Positions 30,912 through 45,996 of a stretch of DNA of 64,000 nt are shown one piece after another. Position numbers and translations under genes: made by a program. Under the pieces are notes generated by a model. That model saw only the letters and a list, made by a program, of their open reading frames with translations, made no database searches and was not told the DNA's origin. Every line of letters begins with the position of its first letter. The first letter of the stretch is position 1. Origin of the DNA: Pictodentalium vernedei. Lineage: Eukaryota > Mollusca > Scaphopoda > Dentaliida > Dentaliidae. The DNA lies in contig CM062292.1 of NCBI GenBank assembly GCA_031216915.1, positions 70,374,956-70,438,955 on the forward strand, given 5' to 3'.

Positions 30912-31443
30912 TGGCCTTCTCTTATGAGGACCGCGACAAATCAGCGGCTGGCCAAAGAGTTATTATTATTGTTAAATTGTCTTTATCGGAGAGTATGTTC
31001 ATGCTGAACAACTTTTGGATGATTCGTTTGCTAGCCTCAATAATTTCGGGATCTACTTCACTATCTGGAGGTGACCAACCAGATGATTCTGTAAAAGGAA
31101 GTTTCCGACCGCTGGAGTTTCTAAAGCGGTCTGCTAATTTCATTTGCCTAAGAAAATTACAGTTGTATGATGGTAAATTTGTTTGGTTATCAGTTTTAGG
31201 CTTTGGTGCTGGTACAAAAGTTAAACCGCGATCTAAAAGAGATTTCTCTTGGGTTGTTAGGTCATTGGTGCCAGACAGGTTAACCACATTAGTTCCTAAT
31301 CCCACATCTGTTAGGCGGCTGTTACCTTTGCCTTTACTTAGTTTAAATTTAGGTGGTTCAACCAGTGATCGTACATAATATTGGCGGTTCTCGTGGTCCA
31401 ATGGATTAAATCCTGAGCAACATCAAACTTCGCGTCATCAATT

Positions 31444-33240
31444 CTCCTTCCCTTCCTGAAGCCATTCTGGATTTCTCCCAAAAAACCCTTCTCCTCAATC
31501 ATCTCCTCTAATCTCCCATACAGGACTTTACAAAAGACTTTTCCAATGTTGCTGCTGACAGAGATCCCTCGATAGTTGTCCAAGACGTCTTTTTCCCCCT
31601 TTTGTGAATAAATGTCACTTTACTTTCCCTCCACTCCTTTGGGACCTCTTGTTTTTCTATGGCTAAATTGAATAGGGCAGTTAGGCTTTCCAAGAGTTCC
31701 TCTCCCCCTTTTTGATAAACTCGTTAGGAATTTCGTCCACCCCTCCCGCTTTTCCATTCCTCAATTTTTAGATCACCCTTCGCACCTCCTCAGTTTTGAT
31801 TTCGCTGCACACGAAGTCCGAGAGATTTTCCTCGACCTGGTTCGGACACTCCGGTGGGTTCCCCATGCCCCATCGCTTATCGTTTACCTTTTCCCAGTGC
31901 TTGACTAGTTCTAATGCGATTTGATCTCGCTCTTCTGTAACTCTGCCATCTACTTTAATGCTCTGTTGGTTATTCCCTTTGTTACGTTTGTTCACCCATT
32001 TCCAAAATACGCTCGAACTCGACCCCCCTGTCGTTCTTATCGTCCTCATAAGACTGCTATTTCGCACTCTCCGGTTGTCGTCTTTAATCTTGTTTACTTT
32101 ATTTCGTGCTTGTTGGTATACTTCCTTTGCTACCATGGCCTCATTGCTTTCCACCCCCTTAAGTTTTCTACGTCTCCTGTATGCAGCACATTTAGCTTTT
32201 CTAACCTTTATGGCCCTTTTCAGTTCTTCGTTCACTCTGTACCCAAGTTCCCGTGCTGGCAGCCTAATCTTTCCTACACTTTCTTTCCCTGCCTCCACTA
32301 GGCTCGCAACTATGGCGTCGGCCATCTTCTGGACACTACCCCCCTTGTGTACGGCTGCAAGCTTTGGTTTCAGTTTTTCTTCGAACTTCGCCCAGTCGGC
32401 ATCCTTTTTGAGTTCCCAAATCTCCTTGAAGCTTCCTTTCCTTTTCTCTGGGTTTTTGGCACTCATCGTCACTGTAATCAAGTTGTGATCACTATCCAAC
32501 TCCATTTTGCCATCATCATCCACGTCTACCCTTATCACCTCCCTCCATAAATTCATATCTGTGAGAATGTAGTCAATTATTGATTTTCTGTCGTTTCTCT
32601 CCCAGGTCCATTTCCCCTTACATCTAGCGTCCCTGTTCAGAATCTTCAGACCGAGCTCATTTGTGAAGTTCAACAGCTTCCTTCCATTCCTGTTGACTTT
32701 CTTGTCCCCACCCTCTATGCCTTCTTCCTTGTCACCTATGTGTCCATTAAAGTCGCCCATCAGAATTATACCGAGCCCCCTGTTTTCTAGTTCAGTGATA
32801 TTGGACCTTAGTGTTGAGTATATCGAGTCATTCCACTCGGGTTTACTTCCCTCTACCGCACAGTACACAATCCCAAGGGCAATACTTTTGTTTCTCAGAC
32901 TGATCTTTACCCATCCAATTTCTTTTGACACATCAGCCGAGGTGATGATATCTTCCAGATCTGTAATCAGCGACGGTTTTAAATCCTCTTTAATGTACAT
33001 GCCTACCCCCCCCCCCCTTTTTCTGGCCTTCCGTTCGCACTACACCTATCCACACACACCCGCTTACTTGATCTACCCGTTCCTCGTGTTTTACCCACGT
33101 CTCGCTTAAGCCCATGATATCAAACTCCTCTTCCTCGATCAATGTAGCAATTTCACTTACTTTCCGGTGGAGACCCTGGGTGTTGCTATAACCCACTTTC
33201 AGGGTACTGAGGTTCATTGGCTTTCGCCTACTGGGCCCAT
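31444..33240 (-). mobile_element. LINE A': second copy of 5' half of LINE A
   Basis: Same as LINE A from 13104 to 14905 with few differences: the frame 31768-33000 matches 13428-14660 including the stop after EEVRRVI, and the C-run near 33007-33017 is shorter. It continues into X2 exactly as LINE A continues into X1. The rest of LINE A is replaced by PLE2 at the 31443/31444 junction. Confidence 0.9.
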
Positions 33241-37177
<3,937 letters not shown>

Positions 37178-39268
37178 GGCCTCTCCCGAAATCTACTGAC
37201 AGAAACCTACCGTAATGAATTAATTACACTCACCCTGACAATTCGAATGCTTCATCACCGAATTGATGGGGAAATCACACAAGTTTCACGTGTTTTTTTT
37301 AACATTCATTGCAGTTAAGCGCGTTTCATCATCTCGGAACCAGTGGCGCGTTTGATATGACGGATTACATAAACTATAACCGGAGCCGAGGCGTTTTCGA
37401 AATATTTATCTGGAGGCGGGCCGTTAACCAGGTTAACACACAACTTCCGGTTTGAGACGGCGCATTATACACTTTTACCGTAAAGGTAAAATTGTTTTAA
37501 TCTGCTAAAGAACGCCCTGTGAAGTGGTAATAATATAACAATAACATGACTTTGGAGGGCATTGTGGTTTATTAACGGCCCAACAGGTGTGAATAACAGC
37601 CCGACAGCTTTAAAAAGGCCCGAGACGTAGTCGAGGGCCGTTAATAAGCTGAAGGGCTGTTATTCACACCTGTTGGGCCGTTAATAAACAACAAGGCCCG
37701 ACAAAGTCATGTTATTACTATTATTACTCTTGCGATTCTGAGAAAGTTTTGACCCTGTACCTTACATGGCAGCTACAAACAGCCAATTGGTCTTCATTCA
37801 ATTCGCTTGATTGAGACATGTTTAACCCTTTACCTAACATGAAAAGCAGACGTCACTTGCAAAAAAAATTCTTAAATAACTAATTTCTTTAATTTTTTGT
37901 CTCAAAAACATAGGCTATGAACCCTCACTGGAACGAGCTCGACGGGCTCGTTCCAGTGATGGCTCATAACCTATGTTTTTGAGACAAAAAAGGAAAAACA
38001 TAATGAAATTTAATTGACGATTTTTGAGAATAGCGCTGGCCGGTTTTAGCCGTTTCGTTGTGTAAAGAGTTAACGTTTTCAATTTTGGCAGATGATATTA
38101 TCGTCTTTCTCAAACAAACTGGTGTCACATGATTATCACATGATCAGCACCGGTACTCTTTCAATTGCAACGAAGTTAGAAAACTTAAAAACAAAGCCAA
38201 TATTTACCGCTTTTAAGTCAGGAATAAAGGCTTAAAATGTCTTCAGACTTACTTACTATATACAGCTGCTTGTTCTTATGGGACTAACTTTGCTGGACAT
38301 TTTAAATATTTAATAATTTAAATGAAAATCATATTGTTTACTAATTGAAACCATTTCTGGAAACTGTTTCCATTTTAGAGTGTACGACAGCGAGGAACAA
38401 AAGCCGCTTGAGGTGTCGGGCTGTTAATGAGATGTTCAACTCATTAAAGGCCCGACAGATCACGCGACTTTGTAAGTTGAGCGTTACGTTCTTGTGATGC
38501 CCTGTTAAACTTTGTTAATGTACTAGGGAACTTTTTGAAACTGAATGCAGATAAAACCGAAGTTATCTACATTGGACTTCCAAACCAACTTTCAAAGCTT
38601 TCCTGTGTTCATCCTAATTTCAATAGTCACTTAATCTCTCCATCGACTGTAGTGCGGAACCTGGGGTACTTCATGGATGAAAATCTCTCTGGTGACAGTT
38701 ACGTCACACAGGTGTGCCGAAATTCATATCATCATCTGCGGAATATCAGCAGGGTTCGATCTGTGGTTGAGGAGGAGACAAGCTCTTGTCACCAGTAGAC
38801 TAGATTACTGCAACTCCCTGCTTGTTGGTTGCAAACAATCAACGATCAAAAGGCTGCAGCTCGTTCAAAATTGTGGAGCCAGAGTAATAACTCGACAACG
38901 GAAATCGCAGCACATCAGTCCTATTCTCTCTCAGCTTCATTGGTTGCCGGTAGAGGAAAGGATTGAACACAAAATACTTCTCCTAACATACAAAGCACTC
39001 AGTGGTCTGGCTCCCGATTATCTCAGTTGCCTGATACATTCCTAGACACCATCCCGTCCCCTACGCTCGTCGAGTTCGAATCTGCTGTCTTTCAAACTGG
39101 GAAGTCTTGTTAGTGCGGGTGACCGACCATTCTCTGTCGCAAGCCCATCTCTTTGGAATAGACTTCCGGAACATCTGAAGGTGCCACAGACACCTGAATT
39201 GTTTAAAAATGCACTCACAACTTATCTTTTACCCGCATTTTTGTGAAGCATTGAAGAGTTACCGTCAT

Positions 39269-39270
<2 letters not shown>
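37178..39270. repeat. segment X3, third copy, without LINE B
   Basis: Starts at GGCCTCTCCCGAAATCTACT. It includes a family S element (37527-37727), a family P MITE (37822-38073) and the L2 fragment (about 38515-39270). The LINE B site is empty (37306-37318). Unlike X1 and X2 it is followed by a minisatellite, not a Penelope-like element. Confidence 0.9.
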
Positions 39271-39365
<95 letters not shown>

Positions 39366-39554
39366 TTGTCTTACCAACTTGACGAGGTAACTAGACAAAA
39401 GAGTTTGCGTGTTTCACCTTACCGAGATACAAAAGACAAAAGAAACCCTTTACCTCGGTTGTTTTCCCAGAACTGTACCGGCAAAACGAGGTTGAAACCG
39501 TTAGTCCACACAAAGGACAGACAATGGGGTACCTCGGTATGTAGGGAAAACAAA

Positions 39555-39586
<32 letters not shown>

Positions 39587-39787
39587 GGGGGGGGGGGGTT
39601 GTCTTACTAACTTGTCGAGGTAACTAGACAAAAGAGTTTGCGTGTTTCGCCTTACCGAGGCACAAAAGACAAAAGAAACCCTTTACCTCGGTTGTTTTCC
39701 CAGAACTGTACCGGCAAAACGAGATTGAAACCGGTAATTCACACAAAGGACAAACCATGGGGTACCTCGGTATGTAGGGTAGACAAG

Positions 39788-39837
<50 letters not shown>

Positions 39838-40025
39838 TCTTACCAACTTGACGAGGTAACTTGACAAAAGATTTTGCGTGTTTCGCCTTACCGAGGTACA
39901 AAAGACAAAAGAAACTCTTTATCTCGGTTGTTTTCCCAGAACTGTACCGGCAAAACGAGGTAGAAACCGTTAGTCCACACAAAGGACAAACAATGGGGTA
40001 CCTCGGTATGCACGGTAGACAAGAC

Positions 40026-40056
<31 letters not shown>

Positions 40057-40245
40057 TTGTCTTACCTACTTGACGAGGTAACTAGATAAAAGAGTTTGCG
40101 TGTTTTGCCTTACCGAGGTACAAAAGACAAAAGAAACCCTTTACCTCGGTTGTTTTCCCAGAACTGTACCGGCAAAACGAGGTAGAAACCGTTAGTCCAC
40201 ACAAAGGACAAACAATGGGGTACCTCGGTATGTAGGGTAAACAAG

Positions 40246-40332
<87 letters not shown>
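39271..40332. repeat. compound minisatellite: GT blocks alternating with ~195 bp units
   Basis: Four units starting near 39362, 39589, 39834 and 40053 share CTTACCAACTTGACGAGGTA, AAAAGAGTTTGCGTGTTT, TTACCTCGGTTGTTTTCCCA and GGGGTACCTCGGTATG, each separated by a GT block of variable length; the last block is about 80 bp. A period of about 230 bp. Unit 2 begins with a G-run. Open frames here are GT read as Cys-Val or Thr-His repeats, not genes. Confidence 0.9.
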
Positions 40333-40334
<2 letters not shown>

Positions 40335-40445
40335 TTTTTTTTGTTTCGTCATCGACCTCGCTCTTCACTGCCACAATGGCCTCCCTCACAAGTGAAGAAA
40401 CCTTTTTGTTGCCAAAAGTTTCGCCAGCGATTGTTTATTCGAATC

Positions 40446-40654
40446 GCCGGTGTGACAGGAATGATAGTCCGTAGGAAAATTAGTCCCTCTGGACTATTAT
40501 TCCGCGGAATTATAGTCCTAGGTCTAACATTTCTAGGAATAGTAGTCCACAGTTTTCTCGAAGTTAGAAATGTTAGACCTAGGACTATAATTCCGCGGAA
40601 TAATAGTCCAGAGGGACTAACGTTCCTACGGACTATCATTCCTGTCACACCGGC
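40446..40654. repeat. 209 bp near-perfect palindrome (foldback)
   Basis: GCCGGTGTGACAGGAATGAT at the left edge is complemented exactly at the right edge. Arms of about 85 bp contain repeated TAGTCC motifs, TTCCGCGGAATTATAGTCC and GACCTAGGACT; the loop is about 30 bp. It resembles a foldback transposon. No target duplication recognised. Confidence 0.85.
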
Positions 40655-41132
40655 ACGATGTCGAATGGAAGTGGATTTGGAAGCTTCGCATGGTTTAAGA
40701 AACACCATGCAGCCATTACATCAGATACACAGCATGAGAGAATATATTTAAAGCCATCCAATTCAGTACTAACAGTAAACAGTTGTAATGCTTTGTATAG
40801 CGTTTCTGTTAAAGGTTTGTGCTCTTTGATTCAGTTCGGGGTAAAACGGTAAACAAGTGCGATGCAGTCTCGAATGTTTCCATTAAAAGGTTGTGGGCTT
40901 TGATCTGGGTGTACATAATTAGATGATTGGATTAAATTGGATCATTTAATAACAATACAACTTTCACAGGCGACTGGAAGCGCATTTTAAACCAGTTGCG
41001 CAGCACTTTATTACCGCGATGAACACCCACATTGAATAATGAGACACCATAACTATTTCGTGAACTTTCACCTTGATATTTAATTGGTTTTTGTCTCGAA
41101 AGTTATGTGTTTACTTTCTGGGTACTTGGGTC
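40655..41132. other. no recognisable feature
   Basis: Unique-looking AT-rich spacer; short frames have no domain. Confidence 0.4.
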
Positions 41133-41378
41133 TTAACCCTTTGAACACGAGAGGCCGCTTTAACGGCATAGGACATGGTGCGTCATAATTCCATTAAGTA
41201 GGATGGCCCCTGGGTGAATGTGTTAAGTGAATGTGTGGAGTGGACCAATCGATGTTCTCAACGTGCAGGCTTGCACTTGAAAATATTAACTGGTCTACAC
41301 CCAAATAATGAATATGGACTCTTCCAATATCTGCCAATGAACAGACATGGGAGATACCACTAGTGTTTAACAGGTTAA
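41133..41378. mobile_element. TTAA-flanked MITE family R, uninterrupted copy
   Basis: Starts TTAACCCTTTGAACACG and ends GTTTAACAGGTTAA. It matches both halves of the interrupted copy at 9892-10365. Its CATTAAGTAGGATGG at about 41190 is the empty-site counterpart of the family P insertion there. A decayed remnant of the same family lies near 44035-44125. Confidence 0.65.
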
Positions 41379-41776
41379 AAGGGACACAGGGTGCTCCAGT
41401 TGGCATGAGAAGTTATTTTTTTCTATCCAGAGCAGATTTTGAAAAATATTTTGCCCTCTCCCACTTCATTTAGTCTGGTTACGCCCTTGGCGCAGGCACA
41501 AGGTTCAAGACATGCCAAACTTCGCCATACTTCGGCCCGGGGTAACGAAAGTTGATAGCTGATCCACAGAAATATCATTTTCTTGATTCTCAAATTCTGA
41601 CGGGTGCGATAAAATGTTTTTAAGATAGAGTCCGATGAACGTTCGAGATTCGATTCGATTTCAAAACTTGTCACTGATTATTTCGAGGCCATCTCGAATT
41701 TTCGAAATAAATCGAATCCTGGAGAGATCTGGATTTCATTCAGTTCTCCGTTGTCGACTTTCTAATGATAACAACT

Positions 41777-42137
41777 GGGGGCGCGGTGGCTCAGTTGGTA
41801 GAGGTGCAGGCTGCAAGCCGAGAGGTACTCGGCTCGAATCCCACCTGCGGCAATCACGTTGTGTCCTTGGGCAAGACACTTCACCCCCATTGCCCACGTG
41901 GGGGCACGGTGACGCTGTGTACTAAGGCGTATTGCACGTCGATGGCGCACCTGTCTTCAACCAATGCTAACCCTGCTTGTGTGGAGTTGGTATGTTGGGG
42001 AGCTGACAGTTGATCGCCGTTGCTCGGTGGTTCTCTCCGTGTACTCCGGCTTCCTCCACCCGTAAAACTGTCACGGTCATGGTTAGCCATTGTGCAGAAA
42101 TATGTGACCTTAAACACCAATAAATAAATAAATAAAT
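41777..42137 (+). mobile_element. tRNA-headed SINE with target duplication
   Basis: Starts GGGGGCGCGGTGGCTCAGTT (A box) with B box GGCTCGAATCC; the anticodon region GCTGCAAGC resembles tRNA-Cys by eye. The body contains GTTGTGTCCTTGGGCAAGAC and the tail is AAATA repeats. Flanked by AATGATAACAACT (41764-41776) and AATGATAATAACT (42138-42150), a 13 bp duplication with one mismatch. It lies inside repeat T, which therefore is older. Confidence 0.9.
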
Positions 42138-42234
42138 AATGATAATAACTCAATCTGCAGTTGTGTTAGGAACAAGATTGAACGTATCCATTGTAACTAG
42201 ATGGCACAAATTCAGTCGGAAATTTCATACAAAT

Positions 42235-42333
42235 CGTCGCCTAAGTGCTAGAATGTCCTATGTCTCATAGGGGAGATAATACATTGTCCCATAGGGGACA
42301 TAGAACATTCTAGCACTCAGGCGACGAAAATAC
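42235..42333. repeat. 99 bp hairpin
   Basis: TCGTCGCCTAAGTGCTAGAA and TGTCCTATG pair with CATAGG(G)GACA and TTCTAGCACTCAGGCGACGA. Similar in build, though not in sequence, to the hairpins at 54195 and 61497. Confidence 0.8.
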
Positions 42334-42417
42334 ATTTGAAGCGACAGTGGAGATTACGTTTCGGCTTGTTTACACATTATATCACCCATTAGGTGCACCC
42401 AGGCACAATGCTTTGGT

Positions 42418-43112
42418 CAGGGGTGGCGCCACGGATTTCTCGACGGGGGGGGGGGGGGGGGGGGCTGACCTCTCCGACAGAAACGAAGAAAAATGAGTGA
42501 AAATTGGTAAAATGGAGAACCAAAATAGAAGCAAATTGAGTATGTTTGTTGATTATTTAACCCTTTACCTACATGTAACCTGAAAAGCAGACGACACTTG
42601 CAAAAATAATTCTTGAATAACTATTTTTTTCATTTTTTGTCTCAAAAACATAGGTTATGACCCCTCGTTGGAACGAGCTAGACGTTTTGAGACAAAAAAT
42701 GAAAAAAATAATGAAAATTAATTGGCGATTTTTGAGAATAGCGCTGGCCGGTTTTGACCGTTACCTTAGGTAAAGGGTTAAAGTAAACATATTATAATAA
42801 GGTCGCGAAATATTTCAACTATAAAGCCAGTTTGACGAACGACATTAAGGAATTTCGTGAGACTCACTATTCTCTATCAAAGTTCCAGTGCTGGACGGGT
42901 TCGAGACAGACAAGACGAGATATCTACATTCGATTGTCGGAAATTTCTCGTGAAGTCGGGTTTACGAGACCATCCCGCGGACTGACTAAAAATCTCTGAC
43001 GGGGTGGGGGTGGGGGGGGGGGTGGGGGGTGGGGGTGGGGGGGGGGGCTGGGCCTCTCCGACGGGGGGGGGCTCTAGGCCCCCCACCTGACCCCTCCTTG
43101 GCGCCACCACTG
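42418..43112. mobile_element. hAT-like non-autonomous element, G-rich, with nested MITE
   Basis: Ends CAGGGGTGGCGCCA and the complement of CAGTGGTGGCGCCA, flanked by octamers GCTTTGGT (42410-42417) and GCTGTGGT (43113-43120), one mismatch, as expected for hAT. The interior has G-runs at about 42445-42464 and 43003-43072 and a family P MITE at 42557-42781. No transposase. Confidence 0.75.
42557..42781. mobile_element. piggyBac-like MITE family P, hairpin partly deleted
   Basis: TTAA at both edges and intact CCCTTTACC ends, but one hairpin arm is lost: GGAACGAGCTAGACG runs directly into TTTTGAGACAAAAAATG. It is nested in the hAT-like element. Confidence 0.8.
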
Positions 43113-43345
43113 GCTGTGGTGTCGCAGGTGGCGCCTTGTTGCATTCAAAGAACGATAAATGGCTTTTTTACGACCACCTTTGTGATACCTGTCAATTTTC
43201 TTACAGTCTAGTATGTGTATTGATATTGTATAGATAGCATCGGTAGACCGCAGTATCGTAACAATTAAAACATTGATTCGATTCGAGATTCGGTCCAGGT
43301 TCGAACATTTTGCTTGATTCGATTCGGGAGAAACATCGTTATTCG

Positions 43346-44284
43346 ACCGGCCCTACTATAAGGAGCTATATAATTAGAAAATTGGCTTGAAAATAGGTGA
43401 CAGCTTATTTTAGACCAGATCAAAAGTCCAAACAAAGTAACATTGTTTTTCTTTTGTTGTCCACGCGTTTGTATGAACAATTCTTCACAATTTCGGACAA
43501 TAAAAAAATTATAGGAGGTGGTGAAGAAATAAAGACATCGAAGTGCTCTTTTTGAATAACACAGATAACTATTAAAAAAATAAAAACAATCTCCAATATT
43601 CTGTCCCGTCTCCCACCTTTAGGCCAGTCACCTTATCTTATTTCATTTCCATGTGTTTATTTCATATCCTCTTGGAATCCATCTTGAAGTCATGTTGTTA
43701 GGAACAGTTAAGTATTGATGGTTTTGTGCTGGTAGAGATGAGGCTGGAAGACATCAGGACAAAGTTTACATGTAGAGATGAAGAATGAATATGAGTCTGA
43801 TATCACAACTTCTCGACGAGCTATTATGGGCTATTTGTTGACCAACTTTTCATGAAATTTTACACACATACCACCGTTGATGTTTTATGATGCCTCTTTA
43901 CTCATACAGATATACATATATTCTTTTAAGTTCCAGTTATAAAAATTCCAGTCAATAAGTATTTAATTCACTTTGAAAACAACGAGTGGAACTACGTAGT
44001 TTAAACAAACCGCAGCTGTGGTGAGCCTCAATTGAACCCGAGACGCCGCTTTTTCGGCCTATGAACATGTTACGGCATAATTTTGTTACCTTGGTAGCTG
44101 TAAAGTGAATGTGTAGGGTAAAAAATCCTAAAAAGAATTCTGGGGGAAATCTTTATCGAATAAAGTCGATTTTGGTGATTTGGAGGGATTGTTGGCTTGT
44201 TTGTGGTAATTCTACGAAACGGGGAATTACTCCTGTTCAATCGAACACACCCTTCGAACATACCCATGTCCTATAAGAAGGTTT
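43346..44284. other. mostly featureless; MITE remnant near the end
   Basis: No gene seen. About 44035-44125 resembles a decayed family R MITE (GACGCCGCTTTTTCGGCC, GTGAATGTGTAGG). Confidence 0.35.
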
Positions 44285-44545
44285 TAGGTCACATAGCAGT
44301 CTCGTGCTACCATAGAAACCACGATGGCGGCCTCTAGTATACAAAATGGACGACGGAAACACGTACCACCCTAACAACACGCGCTGCGCTTGCGCATTAA
44401 CACCATGCATCGTATCACAATGGGGATGACGTCACAACATGGCTGCTTACGCGGTTACCATGACAACACAACATGGCGCCACTGGGTCACGTGACATGAC
44501 GTCACTTCCGGGGTCATCCACCGGGGCCATCCAAATGGGAGGTGT
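44285..44545 (+). promoter_or_regulatory. promoter-like dispersed repeat, copy 1
   Basis: A GC-rich, CpG-containing block that recurs in opposite orientation at 62735-62995. Visible motif matches: TGACGTCA (CRE), GTCACGTGAC (E-box), ACTTCCGG (ETS), GGTTACCATGACAAC (RFX X-box-like), GATGGCGGC (YY1-like) and GCGCTTGCGCA (NRF1-like). Such clusters are typical of ubiquitous TATA-less promoters. No ORF or transcript evidence; it could be a mobile element's promoter end or an amplified host promoter. Confidence 0.6.
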
Positions 44546-44659
44546 CCGGGTACATGACATTTTCTACGTATTAAATGAATTTAAACGTGGCTCAAGTTGC
44601 AGCATTATCACACTACACCAACGCTCACCCAGTAATTAAGACTCGGCGAATCACGATGT

Positions 44660-45115
44660 TTCTCTCGAATCGAATCGAATCAAGTAATAGGTTCTAAACC
44701 GAATCGAATTTCGAATCGAATTCATTTTATTAATTGTGACGATGCTACGGTCTGCTGGTGCTGTGTATCTCCGTTTCCAATATCAATAGGCATGCTAGAC
44801 TATTAGAAAATGTGCAGGTATCACAAAGGTGGTCGAAGAAAGAGCCATTTATCGTTCTTTGAGTGCAACAAGGCGCCACCTGTAATGCCGACTGAATTTG
44901 TACTATCTAGTTTAACTGGATGCGTCCAATCTTATTCATCAGAAACCCGTATGGTGAATTGTTATCTTCAGAAAATTGACAATAAAGAATTGTATGAACA
45001 TCAAATCTATACAGGATTCGATTTTTTTCGAATCATCGAGATGGTTTCGAATCGAATCAGTGACAAGATTCGAAATCGAATTCAATCTGGAACGTTCGAC
45101 GGACTCCAGTACCCA
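44660..45115 (-). repeat. dispersed repeat T, uninterrupted copy
   Basis: Inverted counterpart of the blocks between 41620 and 43345. It starts with TCGAATCGAATCGAAT runs, passes through CCATTTATCGTTCTTTGAG and CAAGGCGCCACCTGTAATGC, and ends near AATCGAATTCAATCTGGAACG. The 107-codon frame across it (44810-45133) is not conserved in the other copy. Confidence 0.65.
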
Positions 45116-45511
45116 GAGGCGGTAGATACTTAATGAATTTGGGGTGGGAGCGTGGGAAGGAAAGCTCATTCCAATAGATGAACTTTATTTACCATAGTTT
45201 GGAGCGGTGGGGGCAAATTGAGGAGGAGTGTAGAGGATTGTGTTAAAGGTGTATCAGGGTGTGTGTGAGGGAGAGAGAGAGAGTGTGTGTGTAGGAGGAA
45301 AGGACATGGGTATGAATATACCATATTTTTTAAACACCTGGCAATGCCATTTTCTGCCACGCTGTATATTATAACAGTCTGTTAGCAACTGCACCAATGA
45401 CGTTAGCCACTCCTTTTCGGTCTTGTTATTTTCTTCAACTTCAGCCATCGTTCAAGCCGAATTCGGGTTAGAAGACGATAGGGGTAGAGGAAATATTTGT
45501 TTGTTTGTGTA
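45116..45511. other. no gene; simple GA/GT tract
   Basis: Holds a short GAGAGAGAGTGTGTGTGT tract near 45270-45292 and nothing else recognised. Confidence 0.4.
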
Positions 45512-45843
45512 TTGGGGTTTCAACAGCCAGGGTCACATCGTATCGAACAGATGTACGGGTGAGGGAAGACGTAGTACCCGGAGAGAACTACCGAACAGCG
45601 ACGAGCAAAAGTCAGACTCCTAACACTACACAATCAGAGTTAACAGCGGCTGAAGGCAAGTGCACCATCGACGCGCGGTACGAATTAGTACACAACATCA
45701 CGGCGTCGTCATGTTGGAAAATGGGATTACGTGAACTGCTCAAGGACGCAACGTTGTTATTACCACAGGTCACGATCGAACCATTGACCTTTCGATTTAA
45801 AGTCCAAAAGTCTAACCATTGTACCACCGACCCCGATGACGTA
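45512..45843 (-). mobile_element. decayed SINE
   Basis: Minus-strand body of the SINE family is recognisable through the complements of TTGGGGTTTCAACAGCCAGG, AGAGAACTACCGAACAGCG, GTGCACCATCGACG and AGTACACAACATCACGG. The head is heavily mutated and differs from the tRNA head of the young copies, so this is an old copy. The 124-codon plus frame across it is not a gene. Confidence 0.6.
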
Positions 45844-45996
45844 GAAGAATTAGACCGAAATGTTTTCATTTTCAGATAATATATTATAGGAATGCCCGTG
45901 TATTGGCCCATGTGCACCATCTCATTATCTCATTGTGTGAACATGTAGCATACCTGTGGATAAAAATGATGTGGACTGGAGTACAATACCCCTATG

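Larger units (their letters stand above)
25744..30970 (+). mobile_element. LINE C: full-length CR1-group LINE, both ORFs open
   Basis: 5.2 kb: a 5' leader (25744-25953), ORF1, a 44 bp gap, ORF2, and a 3' end CAAAGAGTTATTATTATTATT. It interrupts PLE2. Compared with PLE1 the target lost GCT (20744-20746), and there is no target duplication. The ATT-repeat 3' end is shared with LINE A, LINE B and the old copy at 57481. Intact ORFs and near-identity to LINE B suggest recent activity. Confidence 0.92.
23605..31443 (-). mobile_element. PLE2: partial Penelope-like element split by LINE C
   Basis: Nearly identical to PLE1 over its RT/GIY-YIG frame and the last part of ORF1. It occupies 23605-25743 and 30971-31443 with LINE C between. 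Its 5' side stops at the equivalent of PLE1 position 21219, where it joins LINE A sequence at 31443/31444. It is broken by the LINE insertion and appears to have about one further break. The joint to LINE A looks like a duplication breakpoint, not a 5'-truncated insertion. Confidence 0.88.
41620..43345 (+). repeat. interrupted copy of dispersed repeat T
   Basis: Three blocks, 41630-41763, 42151-42216 and 43121-43345, match in inverted order the uninterrupted repeat at 44660-45115. Shared phrases include TCGATTCGATT-type runs, AACTAGATGG, AAATTCAGTCGG, CAGGTGGCGCCTTGTTGCA and AAAGAACGATAAATGGCT. The gaps are filled by a SINE (41777-42137) and by a ~900 bp stretch holding a hairpin and a hAT-like element. 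Confidence 0.65.

Noticed and set aside
31443-31444. PLE2 as a simple 5'-truncated insertion into LINE A
   Set aside because: The expected downstream half of LINE A is not found on the far side of PLE2; a head-to-tail duplication explains the order better.
39270-40474. Cys-Val and Thr-His repeat proteins
   Set aside because: Direct read-through of GT microsatellites; no gene context.
41777-41850. tRNA gene
   Set aside because: tRNA-like head is followed by the SINE body and an AAATA tail, and several copies exist; it is the SINE promoter, not a functional tRNA.
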